Shown: positions 27,185 through 35,765 of the stretch, one piece after another | Position numbering within the stretch: position 1 is the first letter of the stretch | Layout: every line of letters starts with the position of its first letter | Origin: CAVQLX01 sp963811605 | GTDB lineage: Bacteria; Desulfobacterota; Binatia; DP-6 | Length of the DNA: 64,000 bases | Assembly: GCA_963811605.1 (NCBI GenBank) | Contig: CAWESA010000022.1 | Coordinates: forward strand, 155,884-219,883 | Reading direction: 5' to 3' | Program-made: the position numbers and the translations under genes | The notes under the pieces: generated by a model | What the model was told of the DNA's origin: nothing | Seen by the model: only the letters and a program-made list of their open reading frames with translations | The model's database searches: none

Positions 27185-29515
27185 CTACCCCCGCTCCACC
27201 CGGCAGGGCACCGCCCGGTGGTGGGGGATGCCGGTGAACGGATCGCGGTCCGCCGCATCGGTGAGCTCGTTCTGGTTGACGCCGACGAGCCCCTCGATGC
27301 CCGGGAACTTCATGCCGAAGCCGTTCGGCATCCAGACATGACCTGCCTGCAGCTTGGTGTCGAGCTGAGCCGGCATGGTCACGGCGCCGCGGTTGGTGGA
27401 CACGATCACCGCGTCGCCGTCCTTGACCCCGAGGTGCTTCGCGTCGGCCGGGGAGAGGTTGAGGCTGCAGTGCGGACCGCGACCCTTGCGCCAGCGCGGG
27501 TCGCGCTGGATCGTGTTGGCCGTCCAGCGCGTCCGCAGGCCCGCGGCGAGGACGAGCGGGAAGTTCGGATCGCTCGGCGGCGGCGTGTCGAGCGCGCGCC
27601 GCAGCTCACCCAGCATCTCCGCGGGCGCGAGGCGGACGCGTCCGTCGGGGAAGGTGACGTGGTCGGCGAGGTTGGTCTCGGCGCGCTGGCGGGCGATCTC
27701 GACCCCTTCGGGGTGGGCGATGATGCGCTGGAAGAGCTCGGTCGCGATCTCGAACGGCGATCGACCGTCCCAGTCGGGGCCGAGCGTGCGTAGCACCGAC
27801 TCGCCGCGGAAGAGCGCGTTGAGACCGCACAGGAGCCAGATGCCGGCCAGCGACGGCGACGGCAGGTAGGGGCCGAGGGCGCGGTAGCTCCAGAAGATGA
27901 GCCGCGTCTCGTCGCCCGAGGCAGCCTGCTGCGCCGCCAGCATGTAGGCGGCGGCGCCATCGGGCTCGAGGGCGTGCGCCGCCAGCTCGTGCAGCTCCGT
28001 CGGCACCGGACCGAACAGGTCCATCGCCTCGGCCAGGCGAACGTAGATCTCGGGCTCGGGCAGCGCTTCGGGCGGCGGCGCCACCAGCGGCGGACGCACC
28101 TGGGTGTGGATCTCCGGATAGCGCTTGGGGAAGATGGTGAACTCCCACTTCTCGTAGCCGCACGGCGTGGGCAGCACGTAGTCGGCCAGCTCGGCGGTCT
28201 CGGTCATCGCCGGGTCGATCACGACCAGCAGGTCGAGCTGCTCGCGCGCCTCGCGCCAGCGCTGCGAGTCCGAGTAGGAGAGCAGCGGGTTGGAGCCCTC
28301 GACGATCACCGCGCGGATGCGCTCGGGGTGGTCGATCAGGATCTCCTCGGGCACCAGCGTGGGCGAGAACATCCCGGCGTTGCCGAGCGCGCGGATGGCG
28401 GGAATGCCGGAGGCGAGGGCTCGTTCCGGCTCGTGGATCAAGCTCGGGTCGACGACGGGCGGAGGCAGCATCTCGAGGAAGACGCCGCCGCCCGGGTTGC
28501 CGACGTTGCCGGTGATCAGGTGGAGGACGCGGATCAGGTACGAGTTGAGGGTGGAGAAGGGCGCCTGCTCGACCCCCAGGTCGAAGAAGATGGCGGCCGA
28601 CTCGGCGCCGGCGAAGCCGCGCGCGGTCTCGGCGATCTCGTCCACGGTGAGGCCGCAGCGGCGCGCCATCTCGTCGACGTCCACCGCCGCGAGCGCATCG
28701 CGCAGCGGCTCGAAGTCCGCGGTCCGTTCGGCGACGAACGTCTCGTCCACCAGCCCCTCGCGGACGATGACGGCCGCCAGCGCGAGCAGCAGGTAGACGT
28801 CGGTGCCCGGGCGGAGGCGGAGGTGGTGATGCGCGCCGCGCGTGGTCTCGGTCTCGCGTGGATCGACCACCACGAGCCTGCGGCCCGGCGCGTCGACGAA
28901 GCCCTTCAGCGTGTCGGTGGCGTTGTGCCCGCGGTTCGAGATCTTGGGGTTGGTTCCCATGACGAGCAGGAACCGGGTGTGCTCGGCGTCGGGATGGAAG
29001 AAGGTGGCGGGCGAGGCGCCGAACATCCACTGGTCGATCAGGTTGTGCTGCGTCTTCTCCTGCGCGAAGGCGTTGAACCAGCGGCGCGAGCCGAGCGAGC
29101 GCAGGAAGCCGACGCCGTACGCCCCGTCCATGTGGTTGCCCTGTCCGCCGATGCCGACCAGCGCGATGGCGCGCGGCGAGTGGCGATCGCGGATGTCGCG
29201 CAGCTTGCCGGCAATCTCCGTGATCGCCGTGTCCCACGAGATGCGCTCGAAGGTGCCGTCGGGCCGGCGGCGCAGCGGGTGCTGCGTGCGCTGCGCGTGC
29301 TCGACGTACGCCTGGATGCTGAACGCCTTGTTGCACACGTAGCCCTCGGTGATCGGGTTGCGCTCGTCGGCGCGCACCTCGGCGATCTTCCCGTCGCGCA
29401 CGTCGACGCGCAGCCCGCAGTTGTGGCTGCACAGGACGCAGGCGGTGGCGACGTCGTCGGCGTCGAGCAGGAGCGGGGTGCGAGACACGGAGGGATCGAC
29501 GGACACGGTCTGCAT
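27185..29515 (-). CDS. Molybdopterin-dependent oxidoreductase (formate dehydrogenase/BisC-type)
   Basis: 776-residue Mo- or W-bis-MGD enzyme. The N-terminal iron-sulphur site is CVLCSHNC followed by YVCNKA (Cys26, 29, 33, 61), a 4Fe-4S cluster. The MGD-binding regions include LLVMGTNPKISNRGHN, VVVDPRETETTRGAH and the C-terminal MPNGFGMKFPGIEGLVGVNQNELTDAADRDPFTGIPHH. No twin-arginine signal is present, so it is cytoplasmic. No electron-transfer subunit is encoded alongside, and the residue that coordinates the metal cannot be assigned from the sequence, so the substrate is unknown. It shares one base with the HxlR regulator stop (TGATG) and has an AAGGAG ribosome site inside that gene. Confidence 0.85.
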   Translation of the reverse strand: MQTVSVDPSVSRTPLLLDADDVATACVLCSHNCGLRVDVRDGKIAEVRADERNPITEGYVCNKAFSIQAYVEHAQRTQHPLRRRPDGTFERISWDTAITEIAGKLRDIRDRHSPRAIALVGIGGQGNHMDGAYGVGFLRSLGSRRWFNAFAQEKTQHNLIDQWMFGASPATFFHPDAEHTRFLLVMGTNPKISNRGHNATDTLKGFVDAPGRRLVVVDPRETETTRGAHHHLRLRPGTDVYLLLALAAVIVREGLVDETFVAERTADFEPLRDALAAVDVDEMARRCGLTVDEIAETARGFAGAESAAIFFDLGVEQAPFSTLNSYLIRVLHLITGNVGNPGGGVFLEMLPPPVVDPSLIHEPERALASGIPAIRALGNAGMFSPTLVPEEILIDHPERIRAVIVEGSNPLLSYSDSQRWREAREQLDLLVVIDPAMTETAELADYVLPTPCGYEKWEFTIFPKRYPEIHTQVRPPLVAPPPEALPEPEIYVRLAEAMDLFGPVPTELHELAAHALEPDGAAAYMLAAQQAASGDETRLIFWSYRALGPYLPSPSLAGIWLLCGLNALFRGESVLRTLGPDWDGRSPFEIATELFQRIIAHPEGVEIARQRAETNLADHVTFPDGRVRLAPAEMLGELRRALDTPPPSDPNFPLVLAAGLRTRWTANTIQRDPRWRKGRGPHCSLNLSPADAKHLGVKDGDAVIVSTNRGAVTMPAQLDTKLQAGHVWMPNGFGMKFPGIEGLVGVNQNELTDAADRDPFTGIPHHRAVPCRVERG

Positions 29516-30006
29516 CACGGAGACTCCTTCACGGTTCGGCCGACCGGCAGGCCGCGGGCGCGCAACGCGGGCCCGGGTTGCGCGCGCATGTCGCGCGCCG
29601 TCACCGGTCTGGCACAGTGGGGACAGGCGAGCTGCGGCATCACCGTGTGGCCGCACTCGCGATGCGTGAGCTCGACGGGCGGGCCGTCGTCGCCGGCCAT
29701 CCAGCGATCGCCCCAGCGCGTGAGCGACACGATGACCGGCCACAGGTCGCGGCCCTTGTCGGTGAGGCGGTACTCGTAGCGCGGCGGTCGGTCCTGGTAG
29801 CGGACGCGATCGAGGACGCCGGCGGCGACCAGACGCTTCAGGCGGTCGGCCAGGCGGTGGCGCGTCAGCCCGACGGCGCCGAACTGCTCGAAGCGGCGCG
29901 CGCCCAGGAACGCGTCGCGCAGGACCAGCAGCGTCCAGCGGTCGCCGACCACGGACAGCGACCGCGCCACCGAGCAGGTCAGGTCTCCGACGTCACGCCA
30001 GCGCAT
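29515..30006 (-). CDS. HxlR-family transcriptional regulator with C-terminal zinc-ribbon-like tail
   Basis: 163 residues. Residues ~8-110 form the HxlR winged helix (SVARSLSVVGDRWTLLVLRDAFLGARRFEQF, then PPRYEYRLTDKGRDLWPV). The C-terminus carries HRECGHTVMPQLACPHCARPV, a possible metal or redox sensing site of four Cys/His pairs. It is coupled to the molybdopterin enzyme gene, and a strong inverted repeat (30009-30031) sits directly at its start, so it probably represses its own operon and is relieved by a thiol-reactive or metal signal. The last point is inference. Confidence 0.88.
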   Translation of the reverse strand: MRWRDVGDLTCSVARSLSVVGDRWTLLVLRDAFLGARRFEQFGAVGLTRHRLADRLKRLVAAGVLDRVRYQDRPPRYEYRLTDKGRDLWPVIVSLTRWGDRWMAGDDGPPVELTHRECGHTVMPQLACPHCARPVTARDMRAQPGPALRARGLPVGRTVKESP

Positions 30007-30008
30007 GA

Positions 30009-30031
30009 GTAGGTTCCAAAACAGAACCTAC
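30009..30031. promoter_or_regulatory. Operator: perfect 8-bp inverted repeat at the HxlR operon start
   Basis: GTAGGTTC (30009-30016) and GAACCTAC (30024-30031) flank the seven-base spacer CAAAACA. It is AT-richer than its surroundings and lies two bases upstream of the HxlR start codon. Size and symmetry suit a dimeric HxlR regulator, so autoregulation is the simplest reading. Confidence 0.75.
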
Positions 30032-30088
30032 CTACGCGCGTCGCTACACTCACGCAACCCTCCCTGCAACCGGTGCTGCAGCCAGGCT

Positions 30089-30604
30089 TCAGGGCTTCGT
30101 CTGCGACCCCGTCACCGCCAGCAGGTTGCCCTCGGGATCGTAGACCTCGACGCCGCCGCCGTTCACGATCGTGCCGCTCGGGGTCGGCTGGTCGGGACGG
30201 TACGCGTATCGCCCGTTGCCGTTCTTGAGCGGCACCTGCACGGGAGCGAGCTGCACCAGCGAGAAGTCGTCGGGAAACGTTCCCAGGTCCCGCAGGCTCA
30301 CCCGCCCCGACAGCACCCTGAGCTTCAGGGCGCCGGTGACGGGCGTTCCCGACGGATCGCGCACGCCGCGAACCTCCAGCATCAGGGCCGGCTTCCCGGC
30401 CGGCATGTAGCGCGTGGCGGGCGAGCGCAGGACGATCGAGTCGAACGTGTAGCGCGATTCGAACTCGCGCGGGAGGCAGGCGTGCACGCCCACGCACTCC
30501 TTCACCGCCGGCACGAGATAGACGCGGCCGTACTGCGCCGCCGCGCTCACGGCGGGGGCTGCGAGCGCCGCCAGCAGTCCCAGACCTCGAAGCAGATGGC
30601 GCAT
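30089..30604 (-). CDS. Secreted protein of unknown function
   Basis: 171 residues with a Sec signal peptide (residues 1-23, AAPAVSAAAQ cleavage region). The mature part has a pair of Cys (VKECVGVHACLP) and beta-rich segments (ALMLEVRGVRDPSGTPV, YDPEGNLLAVTG). No family is recognised. It lies ten bases downstream of the copper monooxygenase gene on the same strand and is probably co-transcribed with it, so a periplasmic accessory role is possible. The 82 bp to the HxlR start at 30006 contain no other gene. Confidence 0.6.
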   Translation of the reverse strand: MRHLLRGLGLLAALAAPAVSAAAQYGRVYLVPAVKECVGVHACLPREFESRYTFDSIVLRSPATRYMPAGKPALMLEVRGVRDPSGTPVTGALKLRVLSGRVSLRDLGTFPDDFSLVQLAPVQVPLKNGNGRYAYRPDQPTPSGTIVNGGGVEVYDPEGNLLAVTGSQTKP

Positions 30605-30613
30605 TGATCCTCC

Positions 30614-31852
30614 TCAGGAGAACGGGTCGCAGGCGGTTTCCGGCGGCGCGCCGGGAATCGGGTCGTAGAACTGGACCGGGATGATGCACATCTCGTCGTC
30701 CGAGAGCGGGCCGAAGACCAGGTTCGACTCGACGCAGCGGCCGGTGCCGAAGCCCTGGCAGTTCACCGCGTTCTCGCCACAGGGCCGGGCGTCGCCGAAC
30801 TCCATCCCGGCGGCGATCGCGCTGCTCCAGCTGATCCCGGGCACGACGCCGGGCTGCGCCTCGCACCCCATCTTGATCTCCCTGCCGGCGGCGCCGTTGG
30901 CGTGCGTGCAGGTGTAGCGCAGGCGCGGGTGCCCGTTCTCGGCCGTGTAGGCGCGCAGGAGATTGCCGCCCGGCAGCGTGCCGTGAAACGGCAGCGCGAT
31001 GATCGCCGGATGCACGTAGTCGTAGTAGCTCGGGTCGAACAGGGTGACGGGCGCCTTGCCGTCCTCCTCGTACGCGATGGTGACGTGCGTCCCGCGCTTG
31101 TGGGTGTGCGTGTTGATCAGGAGGATGCAGACGTCGCGATCCGGCCGGTAGCCGCCCTCGGCGCCGTTCGGGTCCCAGGCGCCGTCGGCCTGCCAGGTGG
31201 CCGTGACGTCGCGCACCTCGCCGGGCGGCACCGCGATGTCGTAGCTCGCGTCCAGCGGCGTCGCGTTGCGGACGACGCGCCGCGTGCCGTCGAAGGGACG
31301 GAGCCTGAAGGTGAGGCGTACCAGACCACGGCCGGGCTTCGCGGCGTAGTTGTAGTAGTGCGAGTTGAGCACGAGCACGGCGTCGTTCGGGATGTCCCGC
31401 GCATTGGGCAGCAGGGTGGCCAGGCCGAGCGGGGTGGCCCCGGCGGTGACCAGCCACTTGCCGCGGCGGGACTCCCCGCCCGAGCCGGCGAGCTGGACGC
31501 GATTGCGGTAGAAATCGGTCGGTCCGAAGCCGTTGCAGCCGGGCATGTCGACCACGTCGCGGGTGTTCGTGCGGAAGGGGAACGCCGCGCCGTTGGGCCC
31601 ATCGTAGCCGTACACCACCATGTGGTGCGTGCCGACGTTGCCGCGCTGCGAGCTGAGCGACCGCACCTCGTACGACACGACCTCCATCCCCGGCACCTTG
31701 GGGATGCGGACCGCCTGGCAGACCTCCCGATCGCGCTTGGCCTCGATGCGGAAGGGACCCAGGGTGATGCGGACGGTCTTGTCCTTTGCCGGCGCTGCCC
31801 CGGCGAGTGCGGCGAGGATGGCGAACGCGACGAGGATCCGGCTCGGCGGCAT
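30614..31852 (-). CDS. Copper type II (PHM/DBH-like) monooxygenase, secreted
   Basis: 412 residues with a signal peptide (1-22). The ligand pattern of ascorbate-dependent two-copper monooxygenases is present in order: adjacent His pair in THHMVVYG (His76, His77), a single His in LNSHYYNY (His165) for the CuH site, then HTH (His249, His251) and Met388 in DDEMCIIPVQFYDP for the CuM site; Cys pairs for disulphides are present. These match PHM and dopamine beta-monooxygenase landmarks, which hydroxylate an aliphatic C-H. A GGAGGT ribosome site five bases before the ATG at 31852 fixes the start; a GTG at 31858 would overlap it. The substrate is unknown. Confidence 0.8.
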   Translation of the reverse strand: MPPSRILVAFAILAALAGAAPAKDKTVRITLGPFRIEAKRDREVCQAVRIPKVPGMEVVSYEVRSLSSQRGNVGTHHMVVYGYDGPNGAAFPFRTNTRDVVDMPGCNGFGPTDFYRNRVQLAGSGGESRRGKWLVTAGATPLGLATLLPNARDIPNDAVLVLNSHYYNYAAKPGRGLVRLTFRLRPFDGTRRVVRNATPLDASYDIAVPPGEVRDVTATWQADGAWDPNGAEGGYRPDRDVCILLINTHTHKRGTHVTIAYEEDGKAPVTLFDPSYYDYVHPAIIALPFHGTLPGGNLLRAYTAENGHPRLRYTCTHANGAAGREIKMGCEAQPGVVPGISWSSAIAAGMEFGDARPCGENAVNCQGFGTGRCVESNLVFGPLSDDEMCIIPVQFYDPIPGAPPETACDPFS

Positions 31853-31965
31853 GGTCACCTCCGCCGCCGCGCTACCGCCGTCGACCGGTCGCCGTCAAGA
31901 ACTTGCGGTCTTCGAAGACACGAATTCACTCGACCGGGGGATGCGGCGGCTCGCCGCGCGCCGCG

Positions 31966-32637
31966 TCAAGGCCCGGCGAGCGCGTTCACGGCGCGCGAGG
32001 CGATGACGGCGAGGACCGCCAGCGAGATCAGCGACTGGACCATCATCAGCACCTTCATGCGTCGCGACATGACCAGCGTGTCGGTCGGGCTGAAGGCCGT
32101 GCTGCTGTTGAAGGCGAAGAAGAGGTAGTCGAGAAACTCCGGCATCCAATCGTCGGCGCCGTCGTGCTGGCGCTGCGGGAACACGAGGTCGTCGCTCCGG
32201 TACCGGGTGCCGGAGTGCCGTGCGAGCGGGCCGCCCGCGTCGAGCTCCCAGTACCAGATGGCGAACAGCAGCACGTTGAACAGCCAGATCACCGCGGCGA
32301 TGCCGAGCAGCCGGGAGGGCGAGAGCGACTTGCCGACCCACTGGCCGAGCGCGTCCTCGTCGACGAGCTGCACGATCACCCCGACGACGCTCACCGCGAG
32401 CGCCGACGTGAGCAGGATCATGAGTGTCGTGGTCAGCCGGCCGTGGAGCACGTGCAGCTGGCGGCGGCGAGCCACCACCACCGCGCCGAGCGTTGCCAGC
32501 GCGACGACGACGAACCCGGCGCCCAGCCGTGGCGAGTACTGGCTCGCCACCGCGCCGAAGATCGCGATCATGGCGAGGATCGCCATGATCGCATCCGAGT
32601 AGCTCGGTCCCCTGCGATGTACGCGCCGGCGTGCCAT
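31966..32637 (-). CDS. DUF1345-like integral membrane protein
   Basis: 223 residues with about six TM segments (e.g. IMAILAMIAIFGAVASQY, LLGIAAVIWLFNVLLFAIWYW and the last MMVQSLISLAVLAVIASRAVN). The C-terminal LDYLFFAFNSSTAFSPTDTL followed by MSRRMKVLM resembles the conserved end of DUF1345, whose members are also compared to two-TM ion channels. Role unknown. The preceding 107 bases (31853-31965) up to the monooxygenase start contain a 12-bp palindrome GTCTTCGAAGAC. Confidence 0.6.
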   Translation of the reverse strand: MARRRVHRRGPSYSDAIMAILAMIAIFGAVASQYSPRLGAGFVVVALATLGAVVVARRRQLHVLHGRLTTTLMILLTSALAVSVVGVIVQLVDEDALGQWVGKSLSPSRLLGIAAVIWLFNVLLFAIWYWELDAGGPLARHSGTRYRSDDLVFPQRQHDGADDWMPEFLDYLFFAFNSSTAFSPTDTLVMSRRMKVLMMVQSLISLAVLAVIASRAVNALAGP

Positions 32638-32654
32638 GCGACTCTAGGACAACT

Positions 32655-33488
32655 CTAGGACGCCGCGGCGCCCACCGCGCCGCAGAACGCACCGCCGGCG
32701 AGGAAGCACGGCTGATGGCCGAAGAGGGTGGTGATCTCCGCGATGATCCGCCGCAGGGCGGGGTTCTCCACCAGCGTCGAGCCGCAGTAGACGACGCCGT
32801 CGATCGCCTGCCCGCGCGCGAAGCCGCCGCACAGCAGCGCGACGTTCTCGCCCACCAGGCCCATCAGGGCGTGGGCCAGGTCGTCCGGGCGCACCGAGTG
32901 CAGCTTGCCGAAGCTCGCCGCCGTCAGGTCACGAAGCAGGGGCGAATCGGCGCCGCGGTAGACGTCGCCGACCAGGAGGTCGACGGCGCGGCGGTCGCCC
33001 CGATCGGCCATGGCGGCGATCTCGCTGAACGAGTCCGCCCCGAGCAGCAGCTTGCCGAGTCCGACGACGGTTCCGCCGCCGAGCGCCGTGCCGCCGACAC
33101 GATCGACGCGGCCCTCGCCGACCGAGAGCACCGAGGTGCCGGTCCCGAGTGAGACCAGCAGGTAGCGCGCCGGCAGCCCGATGCCTTCCTCCGCCGCGAC
33201 GATGGGGGCGCCGCGCGCCCAGGCGTCGAACTCCGACACGTGCTCGACCGGGACGCCGGCGATGTCGCCCCCGAGCCGGTCGGCGCCGCCGCCGGTCGCG
33301 AGGACGCGACCCGGGCTCCAGCCCTCGACCAGCGCGCGCACCGCGCCGAGGTCGTTCGACGGGTAGCTGGCAGTCGACCAGACCTCGCGCCGGAGCGCCA
33401 GCTTCGAGAGCGTGGCCCCGACGTCGATGCCGACGGTGACGGGTGGGTCGGAGCGGGCGCGGGGCGGCGGCACGGGTTCCGCGCTCAT
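32655..33488 (-). CDS. coaW: Type II pantothenate kinase
   Basis: Phosphorylates pantothenate, the first step of coenzyme A synthesis. The 277-residue product shows the ASKHA fold landmarks of the type II family (Staphylococcus and eukaryotes): GIDVGATLSKLALR, LVSLGTGTSVLSV, VGGTALGGGTVVGLGKLL, DLTAASFGKL, and YCGSTLVENPALRR with GGAFCGAVGA at the end. Most proteobacteria use CoaA or CoaX, so this choice is unusual. The final CoA step enzyme, CoaE, is encoded at 38873. It follows the methyltransferase gene by 34 bases on the same strand. Confidence 0.87.
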   Translation of the reverse strand: MSAEPVPPPRARSDPPVTVGIDVGATLSKLALRREVWSTASYPSNDLGAVRALVEGWSPGRVLATGGGADRLGGDIAGVPVEHVSEFDAWARGAPIVAAEEGIGLPARYLLVSLGTGTSVLSVGEGRVDRVGGTALGGGTVVGLGKLLLGADSFSEIAAMADRGDRRAVDLLVGDVYRGADSPLLRDLTAASFGKLHSVRPDDLAHALMGLVGENVALLCGGFARGQAIDGVVYCGSTLVENPALRRIIAEITTLFGHQPCFLAGGAFCGAVGAAAS

Positions 33489-33522
33489 AGCGCACGAGAG
33501 CGCGCGAGCAAGCGCGCGCCGC

Positions 33523-34374
33523 TCAGGGCGGCATGCCCATCGCGCCGCGCAGGGCCCGGAACGCCTCCGTCCGGCGCCCGCTCGCGTCCCGCACCACGAG
33601 CGGCTCGTCGGCCACCGACTCGCCGGCCGGCCCTGCCCGCAGCCCGTAGACCGAGAAGAGCACGTCCTTGCCGGCGCGCGGGACGACGTCGCGGCGCCGC
33701 GCCACCACCAGCCCCCCGCCCTCGGCGCCCCGCTGGACGCGCTCGCCCTGGCTCGAGCCGGCGCAGGTGACGAACCAGCCCCCGGGCGCGAGCAGGCGGG
33801 CCGCCGCGGCGCAGTACTCCTCCACGCCGCCGCGCTGCTCGAGGTGACAGCCGGCCCACTGGATGCGCGGCGACTCGTGCGCCGTGCCGGGCGCCAGGTA
33901 CGGCGGGGTGCCGGTCACCAGGTCGAAGACGCGACCCTCGGGCAAGCTCGTGGGATCCCGCAGATCGCCCTGGCGCACCTCGCAGCGCGTCTCGGCGCCG
34001 TTCCACGCCACCGAGCGGCGCGCCAGGTCGACGCTCACCGCCTGCGCCTCCACGCCGATCCCGCGCGCCTCGGGGAAGCGCCAGGCGATGAGCAGGAGGA
34101 CGGCGCCGATGCCGCAGCCGAGATCGGCGAAGCGGCGTGGCGGCGCCTCGCGTACGACGTCGGCGGCGAACCAGGCGGTGACGAGATCGTCGAGCGACCA
34201 GCGGTGCCCGCGCAGCAGCTGGAGGATGCGCCAGTCCCCGGCGAGATGGCACAGGTCCTCCCCCGGCCGCGGCCAGATCTCGGGGCGATCGTTGGGGGCG
34301 GCGGGCCGCGGCCCGGACGGCTGCCAACCGGGCGGACGCCGCGCCGGCCGGACGGTGCCGCCGGCGCCGATCAC
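33523..34374 (-). CDS. tRNA1(Val) N6-adenine methyltransferase-like protein
   Basis: 283-residue Rossmann-fold methyltransferase. The SAM motif is FADLGCGIGAVLLLIAW and the catalytic loop GTPPYLAPGT replaces the canonical NPPY of N6-adenine enzymes with TPPY. General layout matches TrmN6/YfiC. The GTG start overlaps the stop of the AGPS-like gene (GTGA), coupling the two. Whether TPPY supports the same amino-methyl chemistry is unclear; small-molecule methylation is possible. Confidence 0.72.
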   Translation of the reverse strand: MIGAGGTVRPARRPPGWQPSGPRPAAPNDRPEIWPRPGEDLCHLAGDWRILQLLRGHRWSLDDLVTAWFAADVVREAPPRRFADLGCGIGAVLLLIAWRFPEARGIGVEAQAVSVDLARRSVAWNGAETRCEVRQGDLRDPTSLPEGRVFDLVTGTPPYLAPGTAHESPRIQWAGCHLEQRGGVEEYCAAAARLLAPGGWFVTCAGSSQGERVQRGAEGGGLVVARRRDVVPRAGKDVLFSVYGLRAGPAGESVADEPLVVRDASGRRTEAFRALRGAMGMPP

Positions 34375-35765
34375 TTGACGGCCAGCAGCGTCCCGGGGTT
34401 CATGATCCCGGCCGGATCGAGGGCGCGCTTGATCGCCCGCAGCACCGGGTAGGCGCTTCCCAGCTCGCGCTCCAGCCACGGCACCCGCAGCCGGCCGATG
34501 CCGTGATGATGCGCGATCGTCCCGCCGCCGGCGAGCGTCGCCTCCATGACGGCGCTCCATGCCGCCAGGTAGGACTCCTCGGCACGCCCGAAGTCGGGCG
34601 GCTTCAACACGAACGTGATGTAGAGGTTCGTGCCCTGCGCGTAGCTGTGCGAGCTGTGCGCGCTGGCGACGACGACGCCGGGTACCGCCTGCAGCGCGCC
34701 GACCACCGCGTCGTAGAGCGGCGTCACGCGGTCCCAGGTGGCGGCGATCTCGATGGTGTCGACCAGCAGCTCCTTGTCGAGGAAGAAGTCCCACGAGGGC
34801 ACGGTGTTGCGGTGTCCGAGCCAGTGCTCGACGGGGTCGGCGCCGAGCCCCACGGCGTCCCCGACCTCTGCCGCGACCGCCCCCAGCTCGGCCTCGACCA
34901 GCGCCTCGGGCCCCTCGCTGACCACGAGCAGCAGGCAGGTGTCGGCGGGCGCCCACTGGCTGAACGTCCGCGCCGTCTCGATCTGGTCGTAGAGCCGTAC
35001 CACCGCCGGTCGCCAGCCGACCCGGACGACGCGGCGGATGGCGTCGAGACCGCCCGCCACGCTGCGGAAGGCGTAGCTCTCCAGCGCGCGGCGGGCGGGA
35101 AGCGGGAACACGCGCAGGGTCACCTCGGTCACGATGCCGAGCGCGCCCTCGCTGCCGAGGAAGAGCTCGCGCAGCGACGGGCCGGTGGACGCGCGCGGCA
35201 CGGGCTCGAGGCGCACGACGTCGCCGCTCGGCAGCACCGCCTCCAAGCCGAGCAGGAGGTCCTCGATGTTGCCGTACTTGGTGGAGAACTGGCCGGCGGA
35301 CCGGGTGGCCACGAGACCGCCGAGCGTGGCGCGCTCGATCGACTGCGGGTAGTGGCCGGTGGTGTAGCCGCGCGCCGTGACCAGGCGCTCGTACTCGCCG
35401 CCGAGCAGCCCGGCCTCGGCGCGCGCCAGCAGCGCGGTCTCGTCGAGGTCGAGCAACCGGTCCATGGCGCGCAGGTCGATGACCAGCGAGCCAGCCGGCG
35501 GCACCGCGCCGCCGAGCACGCCGGAGCCGCCGCCGTACGGCACGACGGCGACGCCGTGTCGTTGCGCCGTCCGCACCGCGGTCGCCACCTCGGCGGTGCT
35601 CCGCGGCTGCACGACGCACGCCGGAGCGGCCTCCAGCCGGCCCTGTCGCGCGCGCAGGTGCGCGAGTATCCAGTAGTCCGTGCGATGGGCGTCGAGGGTG
35701 GCCGCGTCCTCGAACACGCGGTCTGTGCCCAGCGCGCCGCGCAGTGCGTCGCCGATCTGGCTCAT
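34371..35765 (-). CDS. FAD-linked oxidase, alkyl-DHAP synthase (AGPS)-like
   Basis: 464 residues. The N-terminal PCMH FAD-binding domain includes VVPYGGGSGVLGG and RATLGGLVATRSAGQFSTKYGN; the C-terminal FAD-oxidase domain carries GGTIAHHHGIGRLR. The triple-His HHHGxG motif distinguishes alkylglycerone-phosphate synthase from D-lactate dehydrogenases, which have a HGIG with no His triplet. AGPS replaces the acyl chain of acyl-DHAP by an alkyl ether. The overlap with glpD (ATGA), which interconverts glycerol-3-phosphate and DHAP, suits this role. It is somewhat short for AGPS (usually over 520), so the assignment is probable rather than firm. Confidence 0.7.
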   Translation of the reverse strand: MSQIGDALRGALGTDRVFEDAATLDAHRTDYWILAHLRARQGRLEAAPACVVQPRSTAEVATAVRTAQRHGVAVVPYGGGSGVLGGAVPPAGSLVIDLRAMDRLLDLDETALLARAEAGLLGGEYERLVTARGYTTGHYPQSIERATLGGLVATRSAGQFSTKYGNIEDLLLGLEAVLPSGDVVRLEPVPRASTGPSLRELFLGSEGALGIVTEVTLRVFPLPARRALESYAFRSVAGGLDAIRRVVRVGWRPAVVRLYDQIETARTFSQWAPADTCLLLVVSEGPEALVEAELGAVAAEVGDAVGLGADPVEHWLGHRNTVPSWDFFLDKELLVDTIEIAATWDRVTPLYDAVVGALQAVPGVVVASAHSSHSYAQGTNLYITFVLKPPDFGRAEESYLAAWSAVMEATLAGGGTIAHHHGIGRLRVPWLERELGSAYPVLRAIKRALDPAGIMNPGTLLAVK

